DNA from: Pholis gunnellus
Lineage: Eukaryota; Chordata; Actinopteri; Perciformes; Pholidae
Direction: 5' to 3'
Assembly (NCBI GenBank): GCA_910591455.2
Contig: OU342806.1
Coordinates: 5,297,478 to 5,361,477, forward strand
Length of the DNA: 64,000 nt
How positions within the stretch are numbered: position 1 is the first letter of the stretch; each line of letters begins with the position of its first letter. The notes beneath the pieces are model-generated. The model saw nothing but the letters and a program-made list of their open reading frames with translations, ran no database searches and was not told where the DNA came from. Shown here one piece after another: positions 57,310 to 64,000 of this stretch. Made by a program: the position numbers and the translations under genes.

Positions 57310-59839
57310 GGTGAAAAAGGTTGATAAAATGAGAGAGAGAGAGGGAGACAGTAGGTCAATGAGGTGAACTAAAAGACTGAAGACAGAAGACCGAAGCTCA
57401 AGGGCCTCGTTTGTTACCCCCATGCTGGCAGGCTGGATTTCAACAGAAAAGATTTGAATAGGTTGTTTTTTTCCCATCTGATGCACTTTGTTGTGTGTGT
57501 AGAGTCCTCACAAGTATAATACAGCTAAACCAGGTCACACACACAAGCTCGTTTGTGTATGCGTGCAGGCGGCTTTACAGCACAGCTAAATGATGCAGTA
57601 ATCTGTTACCATCATTTCTCATGTGTGCTGTGTTGCTGTTTGAATGGGAGTCCCTCCAACAGGGGGAGATGTTTCCTAATGTGAGTTTACAGTCATCATC
57701 CTCCCTCTCATCCGCCCACACATTGTCACTATCAGCGCCAAGTTAAACCATTTTCTCTCCTCTCATTTATCTATCTCACGCTCAGTCCAATGCATCTTTT
57801 AGGGAGGGAGGCAAGAGGGGCACGGTGCCGGAGGCGCCTTTAAATGTAAAACTCCTCTCTTGTCCCCCCCTGACACAGCGTGCAGTCCTCCACCTAAAGA
57901 GACCAAGGGAAGCTAAAATGGCTGTCTTCACAGAGAGACACGGCTTGAGTGAAAGTGACTTGAATCAAATCTAATCGTGTACAAATATGATGTTTGTGTC
58001 TTGAAGGAGAAATACAAGAGGTAATAAAAGCTGGTTTTTATTACTTGTACTCAGCGATTCATGGGAGGACTATTATCACTCACTACTAACGCCGGAATGA
58101 AACAAGGGATCTCACGCACTCGCTCTCCTTCCGCTTGTGTTTTATGAAATCACCTTTTTGCAAATAGGATGTATCCTGTCAGAGCACACCAGTATCTGTG
58201 TCTATCGTGAAAATGGCACATTTCTCATTTTTGGCACATGTTGTCAGTGTTGTACCCCTCCAATTTGTGTTCAGGGCCCCCTCCTTCCCCTGGTTTGACT
58301 AAAATCCAATTTACTGGCTGTCAGCTCAACTCTATAATCCCATCCACTGCTGTAGTGGAGAGGTAGCTCTTTGAATTTACCATTTACTGTACTCTCTGGT
58401 TATAGCTATATATACCATCTCACCCTACGTCTGTATTCTTTGCGGTGCCACCTCCTCTTCTCTTGGCCAGTGTATATGGAGAGTGGGCGAACATGTAGTG
58501 TGTCTTTGGAGATAAAGTCCTTTTTGTGTCACTGCAGGTTTTTCCCGTCTTGGGGGAATATGTGCAGTTTATCTTGCAGTAAAGGAACATTTGTCGTATC
58601 ACTTCAGCACATTCCTGGTGGCTACGGGGGAATCGAGGCTGCACATCATATACATGCAGCCAGCACCAATGACTGTAATGTAATCATAACCGCCGCACAA
58701 GCAGGACATCCACACTAAAGATAACTAGTATTTCCCTTTATTCCACATTATTGCGTACCTAGCAGTCTGAACCGGTATTAAAACTCATTGAATAAGTGTT
58801 TAGCTAGATATGAAAACAAGAGCCGCGCTGATAATCCATTACTGCCTCTTGTGCACTCATTGCTTTATCAAAACTTTATCTCCAAGGTTGCTTTTCCTCA
58901 AAGTTTCTCCACCAACTTGCTTTGTTTTGCTAAGTTCATTATATGCAGGTACATGGCACGCACAGTCTGTGATTCATAACACTAACACAAGGAGAATCTC
59001 ACCTTCACTAACATCATTCATGCTGTATAATCTTTGTGTCGAGACACCACATACGTGCAATTTCTCCTTTTAGATTTAATGGTAATTGATTCTCTCTAAT
59101 GCTGAAGTATCCTCCGCATCCGCGCCCTTGTTACTTTCACTCGGAACTCAATTTCCTAGCATCATCCTGCTCTTTGTCATATTATATATGTGTATGAGAG
59201 AGAGAGAGAGAGAGAGAGAGGACAGCGAAAGAAAGAACATTTGCTGCGCTGTGCGTGTGTACACTCTTGTGTGCTTCTGTATGAGTCGACACGGGTCTCT
59301 GCCACAGTAAATAAGAGTCATGGCCAACCTGAGCGTGGCACAATGGTCTCCCCGCAGACCGCCACTGCCTCCACCACCCTTAAACATTTGCATTTCTCCA
59401 CATTTCCTGGGAAAGGGCTGCATTTCATGAATGGTAATGAAGGTGGGAGTTTTTACTGGGGAGAGCACAAGAGATGGCCTCGCAATTACTCTGGGATGGT
59501 CAATTTGCACATCTCACACTGGGTCCCATGGCTGTGATGTGAAAATGAGGGAAACGGATAAGCCCCCCCAAGACCTGGCTAACGTCAACAATTAATCCTG
59601 GCATTTAGAAATAACAAAAAAATATATCTAACTTTTAACATTCAAATAAATGCAGGAAAAGAAATGTGCGTTCCCCTCTTCTCTGTAAATAAATACTCAG
59701 CTGATGTTTATGTGTATTTATGCAGTGTTGTGACAGAGGACCAGGTTTTTTATCTCTGGATGGAAAACTTTTCTTAAATTCATTTTAGCCTGCTTCAAGT
59801 AGCTTGTGTTTAAGTGCATGTGCATGCACGTGAGGGCGT

Positions 59840-59877
<38 letters not shown>

Positions 59878-60932
59878 TCCCCCTCTGCGGGGAAGAGCAA
59901 AGTTTGTGTGCAGATAAGTTGCCCATGGAATATTCTGAGTCAACTGTGGCCCCTGAAGCCTCATGGGCCCAGAGGGAGGGACAGGGGGAGGGAGAGGGGG
60001 ACGGGTAGGGAAGCAGCGTGATAGAAGGTAGAGGGGGGCGCGTGGTGAGAGGGGCTGTATAGGCTGTCTGAACTCATCAAAGAGCCGTGGGTCTGCTGTG
60101 TGTGTATGTGCCATGCCCTGAGGGGGTGACGGTGGGCGGGGGTAGGAGGGCAGAGGGAAGCTGATGAAGGGGTTGGAGGGTACAAGCTCACTAAATGTGT
60201 GAGTGCCTACGTGCTGTGGGTAGTGAAAGGCCAGAGCGTGACGGCATAGCAGCTCTGCTTAAGAGGAGGAGTGGACGACGAAGCGGTGCCGATGGAAGTG
60301 ATGATAGTTCGGCAAGGTACTTCTCACCAACGACAATGTCTACCAAGTAAGGGTCAAAACACAGAAAACAGAGAAAAAAGTATCTCTGTGTACAAAAATG
60401 GAAAGTTATAAAATACAGATTTCAGTGGCGAGTTTCCTTTGTTAACGCTGAGAGCTGAGGGGAGCTGCAGAGTCCAGTGATTATTCTCTGTGGGTTCATC
60501 ACTACGAGCGACACCTTTCACAAATGCAAAGACAATGAATCCATTGTTAATATAATAACAAAATGCATATTATCTGATCATGATTATAGCGGATTGAAGG
60601 ACTGTATCGTAACAATCGAAACAGTTTCAGATTCAGTGAGTAAACCTGTTAAAATGAATTAAAATATTTTGCAATTTCATTCCTGTGTCTACTGCGTAGT
60701 GCATGTAGTCATCCAGTACGTGTGCTAGAATTTAATGCGTTTCCAAATGAGTTGTGTGCGCAAACGTGTGTCTTGTCCAACTCACCGCATGTGCGTAAGA
60801 ACTGTAGGTGCTGAAGGGAAGAGCGATGGCTGGGTTGAAGATGCCAAACTGCCCAACCATCTGCTGCATGCGTCTGATGGTGCGCTCCTTGTCAGTGTCG
60901 GCAAACTTGACCACCAAGCTGGAGGACGCACC
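42107..60932 (-). CDS. celf5: CELF-family RNA-binding protein, CELF5-like (3' half of gene, 6 coding exons; 5' end beyond window)
   Basis: CUGBP Elav-like proteins bind GU/UGU-rich RNA and control alternative splicing, stability and translation, mainly in brain for CELF4/5. The exons are complement(join(42107-42234, 44991-45134, 46823-46909, 47232-47441, 54198-54363, 60786-60932)), encoding about 293 residues to the stop. The first visible exon starts with GASSSLVVKFADTDKERT, the end of RRM2. A divergent Ala/Gln/Pro-rich linker follows, and then the whole of RRM3, with RNP2 LFIYHLP and RNP1 KCFGFVSF. The ending KRLKVQLKRPKDASRPY is the family C-terminus. The linker signature QQMVGQFGIFNPAIALPFST and then VETMYTNGLPPY, GVQQYTAIYPTTTLTPI matches CELF5 better than CELF3, 4 or 6. 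RRM1 and most of RRM2 lie past 64 kb. A fish a/b duplicate suffix cannot be assigned. Confidence 0.93.
44015..44038 (+). repeat. Poly-C tract (24 nt)
   Basis: C24 on plus, G24 on the celf5 transcript strand, in the last intron. Confidence 0.97.
44394..44427 (+). repeat. Poly-G tract (34 nt) preceded by (GTCA)n
   Basis: A run of six GTCA/GTCAGT-type units (44371-44393) passes into G34, the longest G run in the window. Confidence 0.97.
44991..45134 (-). CDS. celf5: celf5 exon: RRM3 first half (RNP2)
   Basis: Acceptor TGTGTGTTCAG/GTCCGG and donor TGCTTCG/GTGAGT; 144 bp. It encodes GPEGCNLFIYHLPQEFGDNE and then LMQMFLPFGSVISSKVFMDR, ATNQSKCF. The RNP2 submotif is LFIYHLP. RNP1 (KCFGFVSF) is split across the junction to the final exon. 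A long CT repeat on the transcribed strand (45150-45208) sits immediately ahead of the acceptor. Confidence 0.97.
45150..45208 (-). repeat. (CT)n tract adjacent to RRM3 exon acceptor
   Basis: GA repeat on plus, CT on the transcript strand, starting 16 nt from the exon at 45134. It effectively extends the polypyrimidine tract to more than 60 nt and is a potential PTB-type binding platform. Confidence 0.95.
45590..46065. repeat. AT-rich MITE-like repeat with TATAATGCATTATA motifs
   Basis: The block contains several copies of near-palindromic ATGCATTATAAT, TAATACATTATAATC and TTATAACT. These resemble the internal parts of common fish non-autonomous elements. Ends are not resolved. Confidence 0.35.
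46555..46822 (-). repeat. Degenerate tandem repeat (about 4 units of 55-80 bp) abutting a celf5 donor
   Basis: Units share, on plus, TCTATTACA...GATGAGATGTG followed by AAGTAATAT and TCTCTCACCCTCAC. Recognisable copies are at about 46555-46617, 46618-46690, 46690-46742 and 46745-46822. The last copy supplies the intronic part of the donor GTGAGGGTGAGAGAA. The second carries the same GTGAGGGTGAGAGAA sequence. Confidence 0.6.
46823..46909 (-). CDS. celf5: celf5 exon: Gln-rich segment before RRM3
   Basis: Acceptor CCTCTCTGCAG/CGATC and donor GAGAGAAG/GTGAGGG; 87 bp. It encodes AIYPTTTLTPIGQTLPQQPQ and then VIQQQQQRE, joining to G-PEGCNLF. The intron ahead of it is only 322 bp. The donor sits at the edge of a degenerate tandem repeat extending into the next intron (46555-46822). 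The YPT..TPI stretch and QQQQREGPEGC junction match CELF5. Confidence 0.94.
47232..47441 (-). CDS. celf5: celf5 exon: linker (GLSSPPANLTTS...), NAGNAG acceptor
   Basis: The transcribed strand reads TTTTTTTTCCCCCAGCAG/GTCTCAG. AG dinucleotides 3 nt apart allow the exon to start at 47441 or 47438, both in frame, differing by one codon (HQALAGLSS versus HQALGLSS). The donor is TACACAG/GTGTGT at 47232. The exon encodes LVTPLVNGFTGIPHQPNGHP, AVETMYTNGLPPYSQSPTAA and DTLQQAFTGVQQYT. Compared with the PYPAQSP of other family members, this copy reads PPYSQSP, two residues shorter. Confidence 0.93.
48241..48370. repeat. Perfect 13-bp inverted repeat flanking about 104 bp
   Basis: GGACCACCTCTCA at 48241-48253 and its exact reverse complement TGAGAGGTGGTCC at 48358-48370. 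The enclosed segment also contains two GGAAACCCTC copies and stays open in two minus frames. Confidence 0.8.
48910..48925 (+). repeat. (GC)n alternating tract
   Basis: GCGCGCGCGCGCGCG following GAGCGA. Long CpG alternation is rare in vertebrate genomes and favours Z-DNA. Confidence 0.9.
50253..50330 (+). repeat. Dispersed teleost repeat fragment (TTTAGCAGACGCTTTTATCC)
   Basis: Tandem TTACA units lead into CATTTAGCAGACGCTTTTAT and CCAAAGCGACTTATTCAAC, a sequence I recognise as very common in fish genomes. Only the conserved end is present. Confidence 0.7.
51322..51364 (+). repeat. (CT)n microsatellite
   Basis: CT run of about 43 bp inside a longer pyrimidine-rich stretch (51240-51375) in the large celf5 intron. 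Confidence 0.95.
54162..54188 (-). promoter_or_regulatory. GU-rich intronic tract just 3' of celf5 linker exon
   Basis: On the transcript strand the donor of exon 54198-54363 is followed after about 10 nt by GTGTGTTTTGTGTGTGTGTT, continuing into TGTGG. UGU-rich RNA next to a splice site is the recognised target class of CELF proteins, so auto- or cross-regulation of this exon is possible. A further GU tract lies at 53979-54015. Confidence 0.45.
54198..54363 (-). CDS. celf5: celf5 exon: divergent linker (LMQQQAAIMAAS...)
   Basis: Acceptor TTCTTCTTTAG/CTCATG and donor GCCCTGG/GTGAGTA; 166 bp, phase 0 in and phase 1 out. It encodes LMQQQAAIMAASHGGYLTPS and then VAFPATQIHQMGALNINSLQ, QATMTPLSSEFHQAL. 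In CELF proteins this linker carries splicing-activation and repression activity and is often alternatively spliced. On the transcribed strand the donor is followed within 10-36 nt by a GU-rich tract, and the acceptor is preceded by a CA repeat. Confidence 0.93.
54417..54447 (-). repeat. (CA)n on transcript strand upstream of celf5 linker exon
   Basis: GT repeat on plus, CA on the transcript. It lies about 54-84 nt ahead of the acceptor at 54363/54364. CA repeats near acceptors are known hnRNP L-type elements. Confidence 0.9.
55950..56200. promoter_or_regulatory. Candidate intronic conserved element in celf5
   Basis: Complex sequence with CATTAACCACATGCCTTGCC, TTTTGTCATTTGCATAATTC (octamer-like) and ATTCCTTTCCAAATAAGATG (CArG-like); repeat-free. 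Texture suggests an intronic enhancer. Inference only. Confidence 0.28.
57060..57200. promoter_or_regulatory. Candidate intronic conserved element in celf5
   Basis: Repeat-free block with GCAGGCAATCACCTCTTTAT, CACATGGCAATTATCTCTAT and TCACATGTGACC (E-box palindrome), bordered by GA-repeat DNA. Confidence 0.25.
57240..57345 (+). repeat. Interrupted (GA)n tract
   Basis: Several GA runs separated by short GGG/CAAAGG interruptions in the celf5 intron. Confidence 0.9.
59839..59872 (+). repeat. (GT)n microsatellite
   Basis: GT run of about 34 bp in the celf5 intron. A GA run is at 59191-59221. Confidence 0.95.
60786..60932 (-). CDS. celf5: celf5 exon: end of RRM2 and start of divergent linker
   Basis: Minus-strand acceptor CTCTGCCCCCTCAG/GGTGCG and donor CATGCG/GTGAG. 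The exon is 147 bp, phase 0 at both ends. It encodes GASSSLVVKFADTDKERTIR and then RMQQMVGQFGIFNPAIALPF, STYSSYAHA. The FADTDKER stretch is the conserved C-terminal edge of CELF RRM2. QQMVGQ(F/L)GI followed by LPFS-Y-S-YA is the CELF5-specific pattern. Confidence 0.95.
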
Positions 60933-61564
60933 CTGAGGGGGCAGAGAGAACTGAAAATCAGAAGATAAACAACATGGAGACTTAACCCTGATTTAAGTCA
61001 TGGTGAGAGGCAACACATAATCAACAATAAAGCAAGAAGTATCAGTGTGTCCTACGCATGTCTCTAGAGCTGCTCGTCAGATTCTACTTCACACTTGGCG
61101 AACTGCATTGCTGGAAACACAATGGGTTTGTCGAATTTAGTGCAATTTGGAGGAGCTACACATTCAGTATCAATAAGTTTACTTTACAACCAAACTCTTC
61201 TTTACTTCCCTGGAGCCAACACAAGCAGGTCGCCAAGTGGAAGCAGAATCAAACTAGAGTGTGTTTCACCAGTGTGACTGTGAGTTGAATGTGTTGTTTT
61301 CCTGTGAGATAGACTGTATTTCCTCAGTGTATGACTTGAGTCTAACTTAAAATGTCACTGTCGACAAAATACCTCTGCTAGCTACATCCATTCTCTACTT
61401 TAGTTTAAACCAAGAGACTGATACGCCCCGTTGGAAATAACCTCCGCTAAGTGTATGTCACCGGTGTTTCTGACAGCAATCAGCCTGTCATTTTTCACCC
61501 AACGTAGTGATGGATTTAGTGATTTGGGCAAATGCTGTTTTGTTTTACTTTTGACGTTTTCTCT

Positions 61565-61930
61565 AGATAGATAGATAGATAGATAGATGTATACTTTATT
61601 CATCCCCAGGGGGAATTTTGTTTGTAGCAGCAGCAAAACGAAGTTACAGAGTAAACATAAAAATATGAAATATGAAAGATGCTCAATATATACACAATAC
61701 AATAAGATAACAGAGCAGAATATAATACAGTCAAAGAAAATGTAAAGAAAAAATAAAAATATGCACAGTATATACAATGAAATAGAATGTTGCTGTAACT
61801 GGTTATGTTGGTATTGGCAGTAGTAGATTATATCAAAAAACAAAAAAAATTATTCTGAAAACTATTAACTAATAATAGTAAAACCAATAATGGCAGGTGT
61901 ATTGCTCTGGACCCAAGCGAGCGCAGTGTG
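61565..61930 (-). mobile_element. LINE 3'-end fragment with GATA tail
   Basis: A (GATA)n run at 61566-61589 is followed by TATACTTTATTCATCCCCAG and GGGGAATTTTG. I recognise this as the 3' end of a common fish non-LTR retrotransposon in reverse orientation. The next about 300 bp is A-rich, as in the UTR of such elements. The family (Rex1/Babar- or RTE-like) cannot be fixed from this piece, and no reverse transcriptase is present. Confidence 0.6.
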
Positions 61931-63003
61931 TGGGTGTAAAGTTCTTTGTATGAGCGGTTCTGCAGAAAGCTAAAAGCAGCAACCCCTGCAGGCTAAAGCA
62001 TTCGGACGTTTCTGAACGGGCATGTTTTGGACGGGCACTGCACTAGTGCACTGAATTTCAAATGTAGCACGTTTAATGCTAACACTTGCTCAGTCGGTCT
62101 ACAGTGGTCCTACAGCATCTCGTCCTCTATGCCCAAAAGGCTTTGACCCACTTCAGGAATCATTTGCATGTGTGACTGTAAGGCTTTACCACGTATTTAG
62201 AGACAGCCACTAACAAAAGGCTTAAAAACACGAGAGCATGAAGAATGCTGTTGGTTATTATTTTTGATTTCTTAGTGTGCCGTGTTCATTAGCAACAACA
62301 ACAACAACCGGTGTTAACATCAATATCTAGTGTGCTCCTCTAATTGCATGTCAAGAGTTTTTTTGTGTTGTTTGGCATTCTAGATGCAACATCATTGCAC
62401 ATTTGTACTATTGCAGAGAATTGTGCCTCCTTATTGTGTGGCTGGCATACATAAACATGAACAGATATGTGGAGAATGGAATATTCTACTTATTGAGTGA
62501 ACAGCTCTGGAGGCAGACGTGTCGACGGAAACCTTCCGTTTTTTCAATCAGTGTTTAACATGTACAAAGTCACTCGGGGCAGAGCAGCCTCGCTGTGCAT
62601 GACATAAATACTTTATATTTCCCCCCAGCTTTCCCCCCTCCGGTATAGTACATATATGTAACCTTGGTGCTCCTCCCCACAGATAAGGTTCGTCTGCAAT
62701 GTACAACGATTTGAAATAAGAGCTGCAATTGGTGGTTTCTATTGACCTTGGTGTAAGTGTTCTTCAAAGAAAATGTTGCAATTTTGTCTCACTCCTCCAT
62801 TCCTCTGTTTATCCTCCCTCTTCCTTTCTGTGGCTCTGGCTAGCCATCCTCCTTATCAACACTATTACCTCTTTCTGCAGCCCAATATTGAAACAGCAGG
62901 TGGGTCTGCCACACACCCTTCATTAAGAATCTTCAAATGATTTAGCACTACAGTTGACCTTTTGTGTGCTCCGCCTCCTCTTCCCTCTGCGCCCCCAAAC
63001 CGG

Positions 63004-63024
63004 CCAATCGATCCGTATAAAAGG
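63004..63024 (+). promoter_or_regulatory. CCAAT/TATA-like core promoter sequence
   Basis: CCAAT at 63004-63008 is followed by GTATAAAAGG at 63015-63024, a near-ideal TATA box, after GC-rich GCGCCCCCAAACCGG. No coding start with good support follows on the plus strand. The short CCAAT-TATA spacing is atypical. It could be chance or a promoter of a non-coding transcript antisense to celf5. Confidence 0.25.
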
Positions 63025-63479
63025 CCGAAATATTACTCTGATCTGACAGTGTAGAAAGGTTGTGTGTCAGTCACGATAAGAGGGCCCCTGAAATTGATGC
63101 AAGATTGTCAATAACAGTGGTGAATGGTTGCCTGGATTCAAGGTTGGGGGTTGAGGTATTTGAAGGGCTAAAGGGGGTATTTCTTTTCTTTTGGTTGGAT
63201 CTGGGTTAAACCTGGCAGGAGTTGTGCTGGACTGTTATAAATGGCAGCTGTAATGCTAGCAATATTACTACAACATGATTCATTCTTATGTTTCTATTTT
63301 TCCATTACTTGCATAGTCCCCTGACTGAGGTCTCAGGAGTCCTGCTAATAAAGACATCGACAGAGATGCTCAAAGACAGGCACTGGACCTTTCGACTGCA
63401 GCGTATAGATTTTATCCTCTCTTTTCTCAATATTCCCCCAAGCCCTCTCTCCTCCTGGCTTGCTCGCTGGTTGAATCAC

Positions 63480-63665
63480 AGGTTTGATGGATTGTAGGTG
63501 AGAAGCCAGTTGGTTAGTTGGATGCCTGACTAAATGGCTGATTGCCTAGTTAGTTGAGTGATTGACTCACTGGCAGGCTGGTTGGCTAGATGGTTGGCTA
63601 ACTGGCTGACAGACTAATTGTCAGACTGTCAAGCCGGCTGACATCTGTACTCTGTCCAGCTGAGT
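63480..63665 (+). repeat. Degenerate GGTTGG/GGCTGACT tandem repeat
   Basis: Many diverged units of GGTTGGCTA, TGGCTGA and GACTAATTG arranged head to tail, an eroded short tandem repeat. Confidence 0.6.
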
Positions 63666-63814
63666 GACTAATTGTTTTGCTTCTTGCAGTGAGAGCCATC
63701 ATGTCGCACTGGAACAACACATTTCCTGCTCATTGAGAGCTCCGTGTGAGTCTAAAATAACGGCAACAAGAGATAGAACATAATGTATTAGAGATGTACT
63801 TTCTGTGTCATCAC

Positions 63815-64000
63815 TTTCTTAAAGCCAAGTTCACGCTACACAACTTCCAAAGTTGTCAGATCGCTGTACAGTTCACATGTAAGTCGTCGTGGTTTTCACA
63901 CTACATGACCGATTGGCGACAGGGCATCACACAAGGAAAGACCCCTCGATCCAACACCCTAGGTGCAACAACAACTTTAGTCCGTGTTGCAAATGCAACA
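63815..64000 (+). repeat. Possible transposon fragment cut by the window edge
   Basis: AAGCCAAGTTCACGCTACAC and CAACTTCCAAAGTTGTCAGA, followed by a second CACACTACATGACCGATT segment, resemble the internal duplications of a fish DNA transposon. Only a partial copy is visible, so this is tentative. Confidence 0.3.

Larger units (their letters stand above)
54364..60785 (-). other. celf5 large intron (6.4 kb)
   Basis: Apart from microsatellites (54417-54447, 57240-57310, 59191-59221, 59839-59872) the intron contains complex, repeat-free blocks at 55950-56200 and 57060-57200 that resemble conserved non-coding elements. No exon is recognised. Confidence 0.75.
60933..64000 (-). other. celf5 intron continuing past right edge
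   Basis: The next upstream CELF exon (about 80 bp, encoding the middle of RRM2 and ending ...TMP) is not present in this stretch, so it must lie beyond 64 kb. The region holds a LINE fragment, a CCAAT/TATA-like site and degenerate tandem repeats. Confidence 0.7.

Noticed and set aside
61400..61843. 147-codon minus frame rich in Phe/Tyr/Leu/Ile
   Set aside because: It reads the A-rich LINE tail and GATA repeat; no reverse transcriptase motif is present.
63480..63665. Possible CRISPR-like or structured repeat array
   Set aside because: Units are short, diverged and without spacers; it is an eroded tandem repeat in a vertebrate intron.

Overview
This window is vertebrate nuclear DNA, almost certainly from a teleost (percomorph-like) fish. 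The genes are split by introns with GT/AG junctions. The dispersed repeats are of fish type: a long-terminal 'GTGGTGGAAAGTAAC' element, a '...TTTATTCATCCCC' LINE tail with GATA repeats, and a 'TTTAGCAGACGCTTTTATCC' repeat. Microsatellites and long poly-G/poly-C tracts are frequent. There is no bacterial or phage signature, no rRNA, no recognisable tRNA and no CRISPR array. Nearly all of the long open frames lie in repeats or non-coding DNA and are not genes.

Two protein-coding genes are well supported and converge tail to tail. (1) On the + strand, 22.7-31.6 kb holds a complete repulsive guidance molecule (RGM) family gene. It has four coding exons: 22703-22743 (putative), 24546-24694, 27592-28100 and 29904-30593. 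The product is a secreted, GPI-anchored BMP/neogenin co-receptor of about 430-461 residues with the autocleavage motif FGDPH. It is RGMB-like in sequence but divergent. Together with its celf5 neighbour, this points to the fish-type fourth paralogue rgmd. (2) On the - strand, 60.9-42.1 kb (continuing past the right edge) holds the 3' half of a CELF-family RNA-binding protein gene. Six coding exons carry the divergent linker and the complete RRM3, and the linker best matches CELF5.

Layout: 1-22.7 kb is gene-free DNA upstream of rgm, with microsatellites, repeat fragments and a few AT-rich blocks that resemble conserved non-coding elements. 22.7-31.6 kb is the rgm gene. 31.6-37.2 kb is the gap between the two 3' ends. 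It contains a nested transposon (32.5-34.5 kb) whose core is a CpG-rich, promoter-like island with an RFX-type X-box, a TCTCGCGAG motif and an exon-like open frame with a perfect donor site. 37.2-42.1 kb is probably a long celf5 3' UTR. 42.1-60.9 kb holds the celf5 exons and introns. 60.9-64 kb is more celf5 intron, with a LINE fragment and a CCAAT/TATA-like sequence.

The two genes do not form an operon or pathway. Their adjacency is informative because other RGM and CELF paralogues also share chromosomes in human (HJV/CELF3 on 1q21; RGMA/CELF6 on 15q). This suggests an ancient RGM-CELF linkage duplicated in the vertebrate whole-genome duplications. Regulatory points of interest in celf5 are a NAGNAG tandem acceptor, GU-rich tracts just 3' of a linker exon (the sequence class CELF proteins bind), and a degenerate tandem repeat that includes a 5' splice site.
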